Source: Decorospora gaudefroyi (taxonomy: Eukaryota; Ascomycota; Dothideomycetes; Pleosporales; Pleosporaceae). From it: 64,000 nucleotides of DNA. The stretch lies in NCBI GenBank assembly GCA_010015605.1, contig ML975346.1, positions 40,826 to 104,825 of the forward strand, in the 5' to 3' direction. Made by a program: the position numbers and the translations under genes. Each line of letters begins with the position of its first letter. Position 1 is the first letter of the stretch. Of this stretch, positions 33,065 to 44,722 are shown one piece after another. The notes beneath the pieces are model-generated. The model made no database searches. It had not been told where the DNA came from and saw nothing but the letters and a program-made list of their open reading frames with translations.

Positions 33065-34608
33065 ATGTCGTGGAAGCGTACAGACAGGCTGATGGACACG
33101 ATCAAAGTAGGTAAAAAGGTTCCACATGGTGCCCATAGCTAACGTCTGTGTAGCATTACAGCAACTTTCCGGCAACAGGTGTGTATATTGAGTAGCTATG
33201 TCGGACCTCGAACTAAATACGCCCCAGGTGTATCGCTACGGCAAATGGTACAATTCGGAGAGAAGCCATCTACAGGAACCCTCTTTCGCGCCTCACAGTT
33301 CCTTTCCGAAGAACTTCCCATACGGTTAGCACACCGAGTGCAGGAACTCAACGAACTCCCAGATGGCCTCAACGAGATGCCCTCCATCTGCCGCGTGCGC
33401 GACTGGTACGCGCAGTCGTTTGAAGTAGGTGTACTAACGTTCCGCTGCATCCTTATTGACTCACATCCATGTAGGAACTCGTCGATTTACCACGACCGAG
33501 CCTCTCGAGCGAGATCAAAGAACGATTACTGAAACCCGCGAAACGGAATGGCGGCGACAAAAGCTTGATGAGCAAGCCGACACAGAACCCCAGCATCAAG
33601 ACAGGACAATACCGCTCCGCCCCCGGCGCAACTGGCAATGGGAACAGTAACGGGGTTAGTAAAGAGGTCAAAGGCGCCACATCCAGCCGGAGATACTATG
33701 CCGCGGCAGACGACGGGCAAGAGTGGCCCCCCGAGCTGGGCGCATACAACACCAAGTTCGCAGATACACTAGAAAAGATTAAAAGGCGGCACGACAGCGT
33801 CGTCACCACTGTGGCGCAGGGCATTCTAGAGTGGAAGCGCAAGAGGCAACGGATGCAGATTGATCACAACATCCAAGCCTTCCTTGACCGTTTCTACATG
33901 TCGCGTATCGGCATCCGTATGCTTATCGGCCAGCACATCGCCCTCACAGACCAGCGCGCCCGCAACGATCCAAATTACGTCGGTATAATCTGCACAAAGA
34001 CGAACGTCCAGGAGCTCGCACAAGAAGCCATCGAGAATGCGCGTTTCGTATGCGAGGACCACTATGGGTTGTTCGACGCACCGAAAGTCCAGCTGGTGTG
34101 TAATCCAGAAATCAGCTTCATGTATGTGCCGGGGCACTTGTCGCATATGCTCTTCGAAACACTGAAGAACTCCCTGCGTGCTGTAGTGGAGAGGCATGGC
34201 CAGGAGAAGGAAGACTTCCCAGTAACAAAAGTCATCGTTGCGGAGGGCAAGGAAGATATTACGATCAAGGTTTCTGATGAAGGAGGAGGCATACCGAGGT
34301 CATCGATCCCGCTAGTATGGACATACATGTACACGACTGTCGACCAAACACCGAGCCTCGATCCCGACTTCAACAAGAGCGACTTCAAGGCCCCGATGGC
34401 CGGGTTCGGTTACGGACTGCCGATATCCCGGTTGTACGCGCGATACTTTGGCGGGGACTTGAAGTTGATCAGCATGGAAGGGTACGCCTCGCCCCAATCT
34501 CCCGATCTCTATGCTTTTTTCTTTTGGCTAACAGCCCGCTATAGATACGGCACAGACGTATACCTCCACCTTAACCGTCTCTCCTCGTCTTCAGAACCTC
34601 TACAATAG
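33065..34608 (+). CDS. PKP1: Mitochondrial pyruvate dehydrogenase kinase (PKP1/PDK)
   Basis: Five exons (33065-33106, 33154-33178, 33228-33424, 33475-34481, 34545-34608) encode 444 residues. The N-terminal part (HYSNFPATGVSLRQMVQFGE, LFRASQFLSEELPIRLAHR) is the BCDHK regulatory domain. The GHKL kinase domain shows the N box in LFETLKNSLRAV, the G1 box in SDEGGGIPRSSI, the mobile lid region VWTYMYTT and the G2 box in GFGYGLPISRLYARYFGG. The kinase phosphorylates E1-alpha of pyruvate dehydrogenase in the matrix and shuts the complex down. A serine/asparagine-rich insert near residues 110-160 (KTGQYRSAPGATGNGNSNG) is a fungal feature. Small first exons of 42 and 25 nt are noteworthy but splice cleanly. 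Confidence 0.94.
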
Positions 34609-34620
34609 CAATTACCGGTC

Positions 34621-34866
34621 ATGAGGGGCGGATGGACATCGAGCGAGCTCATCCGGTCATCCCGAGGAATGGCACAGGGTAGTGGTTCGCGCAAACACAA
34701 CCCTTTTCTAGCTAGTAAGGCTATGAAATTGAAGTTGTCTGGCCAGGTCAGTATGGAGATTAGTGAGAGGAGACAGGTTGGCGATGCGGCGGATATGTTT
34801 CAGGAATCGAGGGGCGAGGATGGGAAGCCTTGGTGGCGGAATGTGGGTATGGAGGAGGGGATGTGA
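34621..34866 (+). other. Coding-like small open frame after PKP1
   Basis: An 81-residue frame starts 12 bases after the PKP1 stop. The composition is protein-like (for example SMEISERRQVGDAADMF and GKPWWRNVGMEEG), but no family is recognised and no spliced partner was found. It could be a small gene, an exon of an unseen transcript, or chance. Confidence 0.2.
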
Positions 34867-35274
34867 GAAAGGCGTACAGGGCGTATTGAAGCGGTTGGTT
34901 CTGTACAGGCTGCCTACGGGGCTAATGGGCTGGCTTGTTGTTGTGTTTTGTAAGTATTGGACGGGTTTGGGCTACGCACGGCATGTTTTAGACATGCTGG
35001 AGGAAACATGGACCGTTGAAGGGCCTAGGCTTGGGCCTTGCAACATGGCGTTACAACGGCTATGAACCGGGGGCATAGTTCTGCAAAAAAACTGTAATCT
35101 GTAACGTCTATTAATCGAACTGATCAGATTCTGAACCCTAACACCAAAGCCAACTGGGGGTATAATGCTATGCTATCCATTTCCAACTCCTAGAACGCCC
35201 ACAACCCTTTTCCTTTCCAGTCCACACCCTAGAAATCCCCCTCTTCAACCACCCATCTGCCCTTGCGCTTACCC
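34867..35274. other. Intergenic region
   Basis: About 400 bases between PKP1 and the next minus-strand gene. Nothing recognised. Confidence 0.3.
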
Positions 35275-35875
35275 TTACCCTTGCGCCTGTCCCGAACTAA
35301 CCCTCTTCCTCCTCATCCCCGCAATCTCCCTCTCCTTCTCCTTTCCCTTCCCACTCCTCGCCGGACTCGCCACCCCACCACCAACCTCCCCCGCCGCCGC
35401 ACTTGTCCGCAACCCACTCGGTACCTCCCATTCCTCCTGCCACCGTACATTCGCATCATCAAAGTCGTGGAGCCCGAGGACAATATTACGGTAATGTGCG
35501 CGTGTCTGCGGTATACTCTACATAAGTCAAAGAGTCAGAGAACAAAAACCAACATAACATAAACAACGGGGTACAAAAACCTACCTCACCTCTAGCCGCA
35601 GCAACCCACATGACAACTTCCTCGCTTTCGAGTATACTAGCCGCTTCGTCGCGTCGCTGCCGCTCTGCGTACGCGTTTGAGTCTGTTTTTTCGTTGCATG
35701 TGGTGAAATCTTTGCCGCGCGCTTGTAGGCTGCGTTGCGTGGCGGTGATGAAGGCTTGCTCGTTGTTGGCTTCGTAGGTGCGGGAGGGGGCTGGGTTGTT
35801 GAGGACGACGTTTAGGAAGGCGTTGGGCGTCGGTGGTGGGTGCGGTGGGTTTGAGGGTGGTGGTGGTGGCGGCAT
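35275..35875 (-). CDS. Hypothetical protein, about 177 aa, two exons
   Basis: Exon 1 (35875-35585) starts MPPPPPPSNPPHPPPTPN and continues with high-complexity sequence (AFLNVVLNNPAPSRTYEANN, SILESEEVVMWVAAARGE). A 67-nt intron beginning GTAGGT ends either at TAG (exon 2 from 35517) or at CAG twelve bases on (from 35505); both keep the frame, so four residues are uncertain. Exon 2 continues TRAHYRNIVLGLHDFDDANV and RWQEEWEVP and ends in a lysine/arginine-rich tail. The junction keeps an 81-codon second exon open to a stop, which supports the model. No signal, membrane segment or known domain is visible; it looks like a conserved fungal protein of unknown role. Confidence 0.6.
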
Positions 35876-36409
35876 GGCTGGATTCGTGGATGGGCGCTGT
35901 TTGTATGTATATGTGTGTGTGTTGTGCGTGAGTTGTGGTGATGGGTCTTTGGAGGCCGGGCTTGGGGGCGTGTGGGGTTGCGAATGTCCGCGGGAAAGGC
36001 TTAGATGGGAAGGTGATGTAACTCTCGTGTATGCGGTTCATCTAGACTGGATTATTCCTGTTCTCTACGTGCTATCACATCACAGTTCGGGTTTTGAGGG
36101 AAGGACATGTTTCGAAACCTGGTTATTTTGATATGAGTATCTTGTTATTGCTGTTACGCAATGACAAGTCGTTTCCTTAACCATCGTGCCATCGCAACCC
36201 TCGACCTTGGAGATCACTGTCTAGTCATGGGTACGAAACCGCTGAAATGCCAATCTATCCCATGTATCCATTGCATGCGCCGGAACCAGTGTGTCCTGCA
36301 AAACTAATGCATCGTCTCTCGAGAAGCCTTCTCTAGCCACCTGAAGTACTAACATCCGCTCCCGGGGAAGCGGCTTGTCGATTTCCCCCAGGAGCTGCAT
36401 CGCGTTAGG
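35876..36409. other. Intergenic region
   Basis: About 530 bases with the upstream region of the hypothetical gene and the 3' flank of the PFK2/FBPase gene. Nothing recognised. Confidence 0.3.
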
Positions 36410-37885
36410 CTATGCGCCGCCATTCGCTTGCTGATGCTCAGCCTTGCTGCCCTTACCTCGCCAGGTGCTGACTGCCGGTATATCGGCTTTCAGTCTCTCT
36501 TCCTGAGTTGAGTACGCCTTGGGCGTGAGTTTGATCAACGTGTGCAGCGGCACCTCCATCCACGGGCTCTGTTCCTGTGGAACATTCATGAAGTAAGCGT
36601 AGATGCACCTCAGGATAGCCTGGTGTGTGACGATCAGTATGTTCTCGCTGCGCTCCAGCTCCATGATAATGGGTTCCAATCGGATGACGACGTCACGGTA
36701 TGACTCTCCACCTAGATATCGGTAGTTATATTTGTCTTCGTCACGTTGCTTGAAGTCTTCTGGAAACTTCTGCTCGATTTGCGCGTACGTGAGACCGTCG
36801 CAGACACCGGAGTCGAGTTCGTCGAGTGCTTTCCATTCCAGCTTCTCGAAGGTGAGGAATCGTGCGGTTTGGATCGTTCGCTTGAGTGTTGACGTCCATA
36901 CAGTGAGCCTGCGATTATCACCGACTGACTTCGCGACAAGTCCAGGAAGTGCATGGGCGTATGCATCTCCTCGTTCAGAGAGGTTGGCGTCTCCTCCGAT
37001 TTGTCCAGTGAGATTGTACTCAGATTCACCGTGCTGCCACAGTTAGCTTGACAATTCAGAACCTCCCATTCCAACTTACTCGTGATAACCAGATGGATCG
37101 CGGCTTTATGTGGAGGTTCATCAAGTAGTACACGACCCGGCTCTGAAGATAATCCTGTATCTGATTGATGATGACTTGTTTCCCCACATCGATCAGCTTG
37201 ACGTAGGTAAGATCTCGCTCGTCCTCGTCTATTGTCTGGTACACCTTCTCGTAGTTGCGAATGCGGTTCCGGAAGTCGGCTGCAGCCTCTTCGGGGTCCT
37301 GGCCGACATAGTCTGGAGACGTGGTCTTCACCTCCAGTATATTGCTCATGATGAGTTCCTCATCATCGCACTTGGATTCCACAAACAGTGTTTCAATGTT
37401 CTCGGCAGCACATCTCTCTTGTATCCATCTACGTCTACTCTTTGTCGAGTTTGTCGCGTCTAATATGGCAATCAGGCCTTTGCCTTCCGAGAACCACTTG
37501 CACATATCATTGACGGCTGCTTCGGCGGCTGCCTTCCGGAGTCGCTCTCCCTCAGGGTTTGACGTGTCAAAGAACTCGGCGGAGGGGTTTGGGGTCGCGC
37601 TCCGGCGATACTGTCCAACGTTGAACGTCTTCGATTTGATCGATAGCCAATGTAGGTAGCGGACCACTGTCTGGGTTAGTAGCAGTACAAGCTACCGTGA
37701 GAGAAGAACATGCCTTTTTGTGCTATTAGACTCTTGCCGCGAGCGGGCAAGCCCACCATGACGACGCATATCCGCGTGTCTTCCGCCTGTACGCCGGCAC
37801 CGTTAGTCTTTTTGCTTGGTCTGACGAATTCGCCAGCCGGCACAGCGCGCATGTTGGGCGCATAGTATCCATTGGTTTCCGACAT
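36410..37885 (-). CDS. 6-phosphofructo-2-kinase/fructose-2,6-bisphosphatase
   Basis: Three exons (37885-37714, 37666-37080, 37033-36410) encode 460 residues. The kinase half has Walker A GLPARGKS, then VRYLHWLSIKSKTFNVGQYRR and AILDATNSTKSRR. The bisphosphatase half begins at the second splice, which restores SRHGESEYN with the catalytic histidine; TSTLKRTIQTA and the acid of LDELDSGVCDGLTY follow, then VTHQAILRCIYAYF. The bifunctional enzyme makes and removes fructose-2,6-bisphosphate, the switch between glycolysis and gluconeogenesis. Both active sites look intact, so it is not a kinase-only or phosphatase-only paralogue. Intron 1 (37667-37713) uses a GC donor (AAG/GCATGT) with a TACTAAC branch site, a rare but known class. 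Confidence 0.93.
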
Positions 37886-39421
37886 TGTGCGCGGCGAGTC
37901 CAGCTCCCTGAGGTCCAGAAACAAAGAAACAGGTGATGTAAAATGTACAAGGCGAGAAAAGTAATATGGCTCGGAACCCAGCCAAAGGTATTCCGATGCG
38001 CACCGATATAGTGCGGCTTTTAATCAACGATGCAGCAAGGCAGGTGCTAGGCGGTCAAAAGGAATCTTGTTGACCTAAGGTCTGAAGTGGTCGGCTGGCG
38101 TGAAGCAGGAGCTGTATGGGCGGGGTGGTTGTGTTGCAGAGTCGTGAGGTCGGCCCGGCGGGCAAGAAGCGAGAGGACAGAGGAGAAGACTGACGATTGA
38201 CGATTCCCCGCATTCGGTACAAGTCCAAGTCCTTCCAGCTTCTTTGCAACAAGCGTTCGGGTTGCGGCTCCAAGCTAACGGGTGTGGTGGAGTAGCCGTA
38301 ACAGGTGATGCTCATTCGATGAGACGGTGCTTGCTGCAGTCAAACGATCCACTTGGTCGTGGTCGGGCAGTCGTGACAGTGCAGACAACACCTGGGCAGC
38401 CGGCAGTGGTCGTTCGCGCCTCCCGATCCGTGTCGCGCAATCAAGCAGACCCCAGGCAAGCCCCAGACAATCGTGTTGCTGGTAACCGCAATTGTCTGGT
38501 CGTGTGCCGCGATGCCCCGGCGCACCTGCGGAATGACGACAATGGCTCCAGCAGTGGGTGATAGTCGAGAAGTATACTTGCCTTAAGCCGCCGAATGCCG
38601 GAAGCCGCGACGAGCGAATTTTCTTTGGAGTAGTCTCACGCCAGCCGTCGTAACTCGGCGAAAGAACCGAGTAAACCTCACGGTGACCTGGGCAAGTTCA
38701 CAGAAAAGAAAGATTGCTTACCGTTGATATTGAATAGGTCCTGGAGTGACCCATTGTTGCCATCAGCGTCCGCTTGGTGATGATAGCGTCACGTAAGCAG
38801 TCGTTGGAGCCTCAGTTGTCGCGGGCGGGGCAATGGTAGGTAGGCTTGGTTGTCAAAGTAGCCGTTAGAATCTTGGAGCGCGACACACACGGCTTCAAGA
38901 AGGTAGTCGCAATCCGAGTGCTCTTACCAGAGTGGTGTAAGCTCACGAGCCAGCAAAAGAAGCCTAGATTGTCTTATCACGACGTTACCACGTCCAAAAA
39001 GCATGAGCACACCGCTATCGCTCTGATAATCCATGGACCGCCGCGGGATGGATTCTCACCCTGCAGCAGAAATGCAACGTATGCCGTATTTATAGCCTAC
39101 ATAGACTAGGAAACAGTGCCCTTTTCTTTGGTTGGCAAATTTAATATCTCGGGGATATTCACATCGATGTTGCGGGTTACATTACCACAACCTCTACCAC
39201 TGACGTCATCCGGCGCAGGTTAAAGAACGACCTCATTATATTGTACGTATAGTATCTATATGAAGTGTCTCCCCACGCTATATGCAGTCCTACGCCAAAT
39301 TCAAAGTTGTAAGAGATGCGGGTATCTAGCAATGCTGGAAGCAAACTAATGCTACAATGACGCGCAATGAACATTCAGACGGCCGTAATAAGTCAGCGTG
39401 GTCGGTCAAATCGACTGAAGA
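37886..39421. other. Intergenic region upstream of PFK2/FBPase
   Basis: About 1.5 kb holding the PFK2/FBPase promoter and the RXT3 3' flank. Short frames at 38244-38561 and 38846-39109 have no recognisable domain. No repeat or RNA gene was seen. Confidence 0.4.
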
Positions 39422-42400
39422 CTAAGCATGCATTTTCATCATGCCCTTGACCCTGTGGGCATCATCAATGCCGCTCTGGAGGGCCAGAAGGGTGGCGCTG
39501 GCGTCAAGACGGCGCTTCAGCGCTGCTGCGGTTCGCTCCTGGCCTCGGCTGCCAATGCCCTCCTCTACCCATCGGATCTTGTGAATCATAAAGCTGAGGC
39601 TCTCATGTCCTCTGCTCTTCCTGCTTGAGATGCCATATTCGACAGAACCTGTATACTCCTGGAGCTGGGGGAGAAAAAGTACATCAATTTGTAGATCCAT
39701 ATCGGCAGGCGGGGTGACGGGAGCGGCTGGGGGGGCCATGAGGACATCTTCGGCATCTGCAGGGTTGTTGGGCGCGGTGATACGGGGATCAAGCATGGTG
39801 ACATCGACTGTGTCATCCCACTCCCCACGGATCCATCCAGAGTGAATAGCGGCAGCGATGGGATCGGAGTCGTCGCGATACACGCGCGCACCCCAGAGAT
39901 GCCGCTCCAAAATAATATGCTGTCGTTGTCGCGGCTTCAAGTAGTACCTAGGCACTCTGATCGTGAAGGTACAGTTGATCGGATTGATGTTGAAGCGCGG
40001 GAGTCGTCGGGGTTTCGACGCGTATCCAAACTGATCATCTAGTGACGAGTTAGGTTTCGGCAGCTCCGTAGTTGCCTCATACAAATGTGATCCAAGATGC
40101 TTTCGAGGGTGTTTAGCTGCTTGCTCAAGGATGGGCTGAACATCGTGGACCTTGGTCGCAATCCTCGCGACAGGAAGAGATGGCGGTTGGTTAGCTCGTG
40201 GAGCATGATGATGATGGTGATGGTGATGTGGGGTCCCTTGTACAAGATGGTGATGGTGGACTGATTGGCCCGGACCAGCACGAGGCAGACTCGACTGTCG
40301 CCCGTTGAGTGGGGTAGAGGTCGACGAATGCGGTACCTCATCCTCAGGCTTGTGATGGTGATGATGGTAATGATGGCTATACGGTCAGCATACGTTGGAT
40401 GAAATCTCTAACTCAACTTACTGGTGATGTGGGACATGGTGGTGGTGTTGCTTGTTGCGTTTGGCACCACGAGCACCAGACGGTGTTCCTCTGCCATCTG
40501 CACTGTCCACGTCGAAGCCACCTTCCTCGTCCTTGACTCTTTTAGGCTTCCTCCCTTGCTGGGAACTGACTCTCCTCATCATATCGCCGACATCGGACTC
40601 GAACGAGCCCTGTCCATTTTGTGGCATTGGACTTCCCCGCGATGGAGTCGACGAGCCTAGTCCGCTTCCAAGACCGGAAAACATTCGCCCGAACTCGCTC
40701 TTGATGCCGGGATCTTTACCAATTGACAACGGCTGTGCCTGAGCTCCTTGGACAGCTTGTGGTAGTGGAGAAGCTCGGCCTGTCCTTCGGCTCGCCTCCA
40801 ACCCAAAGCCAATATGCGATTTCGAGTGTTGCATAGTCTCGCCCATTTTTGGTGGTTGGTCATACAAAGATCTTCCACCTGAAGACAAGGAGCGGGCAAG
40901 TGGCTCGGTCCTATGCCGCTCGAGGGAATTTGGGTCTGATGTAGGGGGCGCGTGATATTGCTCTACAGCACGGTGGCTCAGCTGGTCCACACTGCGTCGT
41001 AGCATTTCATCAGAGCCGTGCGGACCGTAGCGTGGAGCACCAAGTGTGGGCGAGGCATGAGGACCGTAGGCGCGATGCAGCAAGGAGGGCTCCTCTTGCC
41101 GACCGTCATGCGGAGGCCCACGAACTACATCGCTAGGGGCTGAATTTCGCCAAAGGCTGCGTGGAGGTTCTGCTGCACCATGGATGCTGCGGTTCTCACG
41201 GGGCGGGCTGAAAAGAGACTGCGACACAGGGTGCACGGTGACGGCGCGATCTCTTTCTGATGGAGTCTGGCCACCACCCGCCAACAGCTCAGCAGCATTA
41301 GGCCTGGCATGATGCGATTCCCCTAGCGTTCGTCGCCGTTCCTCGGGTGGCCCAAATGCCCTAAGCCGTCCACCCAGCGCATCGTACATCGACCTTCCTT
41401 CATGATCGGTGTTTCCCAGAGGGCCCATTGGTTGGCTGTTTGGGCGAGGTGGCACGCTTCCAGGGGGTTGGCGACTTGCATCTCCCGTCACATAGGGTCG
41501 CTGGCCGGGAAAATGCATCGGTTTATAGGGTTGAACGGTTGGAGGAAGCGATTGGCGACCCAGCTCAGGAGAGCCATGGTTGCTGTAGGACTGTCTGGGG
41601 GAAGCGGAAGCAGCCGAGAAGCCGTGTCCGTCGGATGGGCGTGAGATGTTGGCCGCATACATGCTCCGATCGGGGGACGATGGGCGTCGGGACGGAGCCA
41701 AGTCTGATCGCGGTCCAGATGGCAAGCCACGCCGAGGTGAGGGAGGCTGCATGCTGTGCCCGTTTGGCGGCGCGTTTGTGGGAGGTGATGACTGTGATTG
41801 TGTTGTTTGGGTGGGCGCACCTGTGTCCCCGCCGCCGGCGCCGGCGCCGACAAGAGATGAGATGGACATGCTGCTTCCCGGCCGCACTGCCTGCCCTAGT
41901 CCAGGGAGCTCTCGGTTCGCACCGAAGCCCAAAGAGTACTGCGGACGCTGTGTTTGCGATGCGTGGAGATACTGCTGTGGAGGGGACGATGGCGGTGGCA
42001 TGTGCGGTCGTGCAAAGGATGGCAGCGGTGGAGGTTCGTGAGATGCTGCAGCACAGTTAGCTCGCGAGGAAGCTTGGAGGCGGGCGTGCGCATAGGAGAG
42101 CGGGGCTCTACCGTAGGGGTTGGGAGGGCTCCCGCCGTTGAGGGAGCGCCTGCGCGCGGGATCAAAGCCATAAGGCGAGGGTGCGGCCGCGTTATTCGAG
42201 CTCATAGCTGGTGGAGGAGCGGACTGGAAGTGATGGGTTTCATGATGGTTGGCATGGTTTGGTCGCGCTAAAAGTTGATCAGCATGGTGAGCCCGGTCGC
42301 GCCTTGTCTAAAACAAAAGAGGTTTAGGGGCGCGTGGATCTCGCATTAGCCAGGAGCCACCTCTAATGCGGAGAAACGCCTTGAAATTCGCCAGACCCAT

Positions 42401-43085
42401 GCTGTCCCCATCAACAAATTGCGCGCACTTGGCAACTGGCATACGGTAGCTACTGGCTGAGCCTAGGACGAAGAAACGGGGAGCCAGTACTCCGTACAGC
42501 AGAGACGACAAAAGCGGGGAAGCATGTCTGCAGTCGACTGCACTCGCCCAGTCGCAACACTTGGAGGCGGTGAGGTGCTCTTGCGCAATTGACGTGTCAT
42601 GCAGGCAGGCGACGGCTCCCACTTCCTGTCCTTTTTTTTCATCGTCCTCGAGCAGCCGAATAGCCACGCGAATCGTGCCACCGTATCTGAGCCAAATGGG
42701 TTGTGAGTGTAGCCTGGATGACTTGGCGAACTTGCAGGCCTCTCAGAGAAGCTGCAAAGCTACGTGAAGTGTTCCAGGGTGCACGAGGCCTAGGAAATGC
42801 AGAAGTGTATACCGTACCTGTATTTCCCCAACCACCCTGTCCCTCAGCTTGGCCTTGCGGCGCGTTGTTACCACGCGACAGTCCTTGACTACCGCGACGA
42901 GCGTGTTGCGCAGAGGGGAAGAATGGATCGCGTCGGGGGATCGAGTACGGGTCGGTGGCGTAGGGAAGGTGAATCGGTTGCTGCGGCTGCGACGTCGGGG
43001 GATGGCCTGGGTAGGCTTGGGTAGTCTGAGGGTGGTAGTTCACAGGCCTGTCTGGTGGGCGCTGGAATGGCGGCGGACGACTCAT
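39422..43085 (-). CDS. RXT3: Transcriptional regulator RXT3 (Rpd3L histone deacetylase complex)
   Basis: Proposed exons: 43085-42818, 42267-42112, 42045-40422 and 40376-39422 (1000 residues). The C-terminal domain is diagnostic: CTFTIRVPRYYLKPRQRQ, LERHLWGARVYRDDSDPIAA and HSGWIRGEWDD, the Rxt3 signature. The long N-terminal part is proline/serine-rich and disordered, with histidine runs either side of the 45-nt last intron. Exon 1 (MSRPPPFQRPPDRPVNYHPQ to GGWGNT) joins in frame to exon 2 across a 550-nt intron with a good branch and acceptor. The 42046-42111 intron is 66 nt, has strong signals, and is also open, so its retention would add 22 residues. If exon 1 is not used, the start is the ATG at 42205. 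Rxt3 is a nuclear subunit of Rpd3L. Confidence 0.82.
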
Positions 43086-43703
43086 GGCCGACTCTGGCTC
43101 ATCGGAGACGGGGAAGATGTCAAGGTGGTGGTGGGCGGTGCAAGTCACTCGGTGTTGTATGGCGACGTTAGCAGCTAGCACGAGGAGCAGCAAGGCTCGA
43201 AAGCGGACTCTTGTGGAGAAGAAGGAAAAAGGCGTGGAGCATGCGAGAAGCAGAAGCAGAAAGCAAGAAAGCGCAGTGGACCAAGCGCGCGGAACGATCC
43301 CTGCCCCGCATCGTTTGTACACGCAGCCACAGCACTTCTCCAAGACGCCCACCATCTAGAACCACGACAGTCACAGTGTGATAGGGCTGCTCTTATGCGC
43401 TCACGGCACTCTGCTCCCCTCGCATAGATGATGCGCATATCACAGCGCCCGGGCAATAATGGGCGCACAAAACTAATAAGCCCATGGCTTTCGGAACATC
43501 TGACGCCTGCATCCATGCACGGTGCCTGAATCGTCTTACCGCCATCACCGCTGCCGCCATCTTCCGTCCTTGCGCGTGCCAAGGCTCGTCTCCACACAGT
43601 GCAGGGATACCCCTGTCCGTCTCTCAACACAACACCATCTGGAACCTCGTCATCTGAGAGAGATGGCATTCACGTGCGCGAAGGCTGCCGTCGTCAACCC
43701 TCC
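43086..43703. other. Region upstream of RXT3, next to the decayed BTN1 copy
   Basis: About 620 bases that should hold the RXT3 promoter. Short frames on both strands have no clear domain. Homology to BTN1 begins abruptly at about 43704. Confidence 0.4.
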
Positions 43704-44451
43704 CTCGGCCTGACACACTACTATGGACACTTTGCGCTGGCGTCGTGGGGTTCAGGGACCGGTGGTGCTGGCTTGATCGGCGCTGGAGCCTATGCCATTG
43801 CGACCAACACGCTTGGAATATCTCCTCGGACGAGTCTGTTGGTCTTCTCCTTCTTGCCGCTGATCATGGTCTTTAGCTTCTTCGTCATCTTGCCCTGAGG
43901 GCCACTCCGTGCTAAAACGGACAAGCAAGCTAGCTATGAGGCCCTAGCGAACGAAGAACAGGATCCAGATGAAGAAGATGAAATCGAGCCAACGCGAGAA
44001 CATGATGACCTCCTGTCCTTCTCCGCACACTCTGCAATGTGCATCAGGACGTAGCTTCAGCTCAGCCAGCAGTAGGAACCGTGTTAACAGGGCGCTGAGC
44101 AGCTTCAGAGCCAACCTGAAACGCGCAAGAGGGCTCTTCTTCCCATAGTGAGCAATAAATCTAACCCAAGTACCTACCGGCGACTGACCTACCACAGCAT
44201 GCTACCTCGTCTACCTCGCCGAATACACCATCAACCAAGGTGTCGCACCGACCCTAGTCTTTCCTCTCGCATCTTCACCCTTCACCGAATACTGTTCCTT
44301 CTACAGTACCTACAACGCGATATACCAAGTGGGCGTCTTCATCTCGCGCTCTTCCACACCCTTCATTCGCATCCATCACCTCTATGTCCCGTTTTTCCTT
44401 CAAGTCGCCAATCTCGTTGTCCTCACCCTGCACGCCATGTTCAGCTTTATT
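43704..44451 (+). pseudogene. BTN1: Decayed, doubly truncated BTN1/CLN3 (battenin) copy
   Basis: The translation LGLTHYYGHFALASWGSGTG and on to FSFLPLIMVFSFFVILP matches the central membrane part of battenin, a vacuolar/lysosomal membrane protein. An in-frame TGA (43896-43898) falls where LPRGPLR is expected. Homology continues beyond it (TDKQASYEALANEEQDPDEED), shifts frame around 44070, runs ALSSFRANLKRARGLFFP, then a surviving GT-AG intron (44148-44197), and resumes after a second frame break with YLVYLAEYTINQGVAPTLVF and QVGVFISRSSTPFIRIHHLY. It stops at HAMFSFI, lacking the last third of the family; the first roughly 200 residues are also missing. Several independent lesions make a functional product very unlikely. 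Whether an intact BTN1 exists elsewhere is unknown. Confidence 0.85.
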
Positions 44452-44552
44452 GCTGCGTTAGCAGCAAATCTATAATCAGGTCTACCATACAACGAAAGCG
44501 ACAACGCTGATTGGCTATCGAAACTGCGTTCTGATTGGCCCTTAGTTTTTCA

Positions 44553-44560
44553 TCACGTGA
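44553..44560. promoter_or_regulatory. MET1: TCACGTGA palindrome upstream of MET1
   Basis: The E-box TCACGTGA lies about 350 bases before the MET1 ATG. In yeast this is the Cbf1 site of sulfur-assimilation (MET) promoters. Two ATTGG (reverse CCAAT) motifs lie just before it near 44513 and 44535. Role in this organism is inference. Confidence 0.35.
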
Positions 44561-44626
44561 CGAGCACGAAAGATCGCTCGCTACATGCCCCACAGACAGC
44601 CCCTCGAGCGACATCCTCGTAGGTAC

Positions 44627-44709
44627 TCGCAATTCTCGCAGGTCCTCGCAATCCTCGCAATCCTCGCATTCTCGCAGGTCCTCGCAATCCTCGCAGGTCC
44701 TCGCAATCC
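44627..44709. repeat. Minisatellite of 8-10 bp units (TCGCAATCC/TCGCAGGTCC)
   Basis: Nine tandem units alternate between TCGCAATCC, TCGCAGGTCC, TCGCAATTC and TCGCATTC, ending at ACGATAG. It lies between the BTN1 remnant and MET1. Confidence 0.8.
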
Positions 44710-44722
44710 TACGATAGTAGGT

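Noticed and set aside
42308..42681. Minus-strand frames in RXT3 intron 1 (for example the segment with IRLLEDDEKK)
   Set aside because: No splice combination joins them in frame to exon 1 without stops, while skipping them gives a clean RXT3 model.
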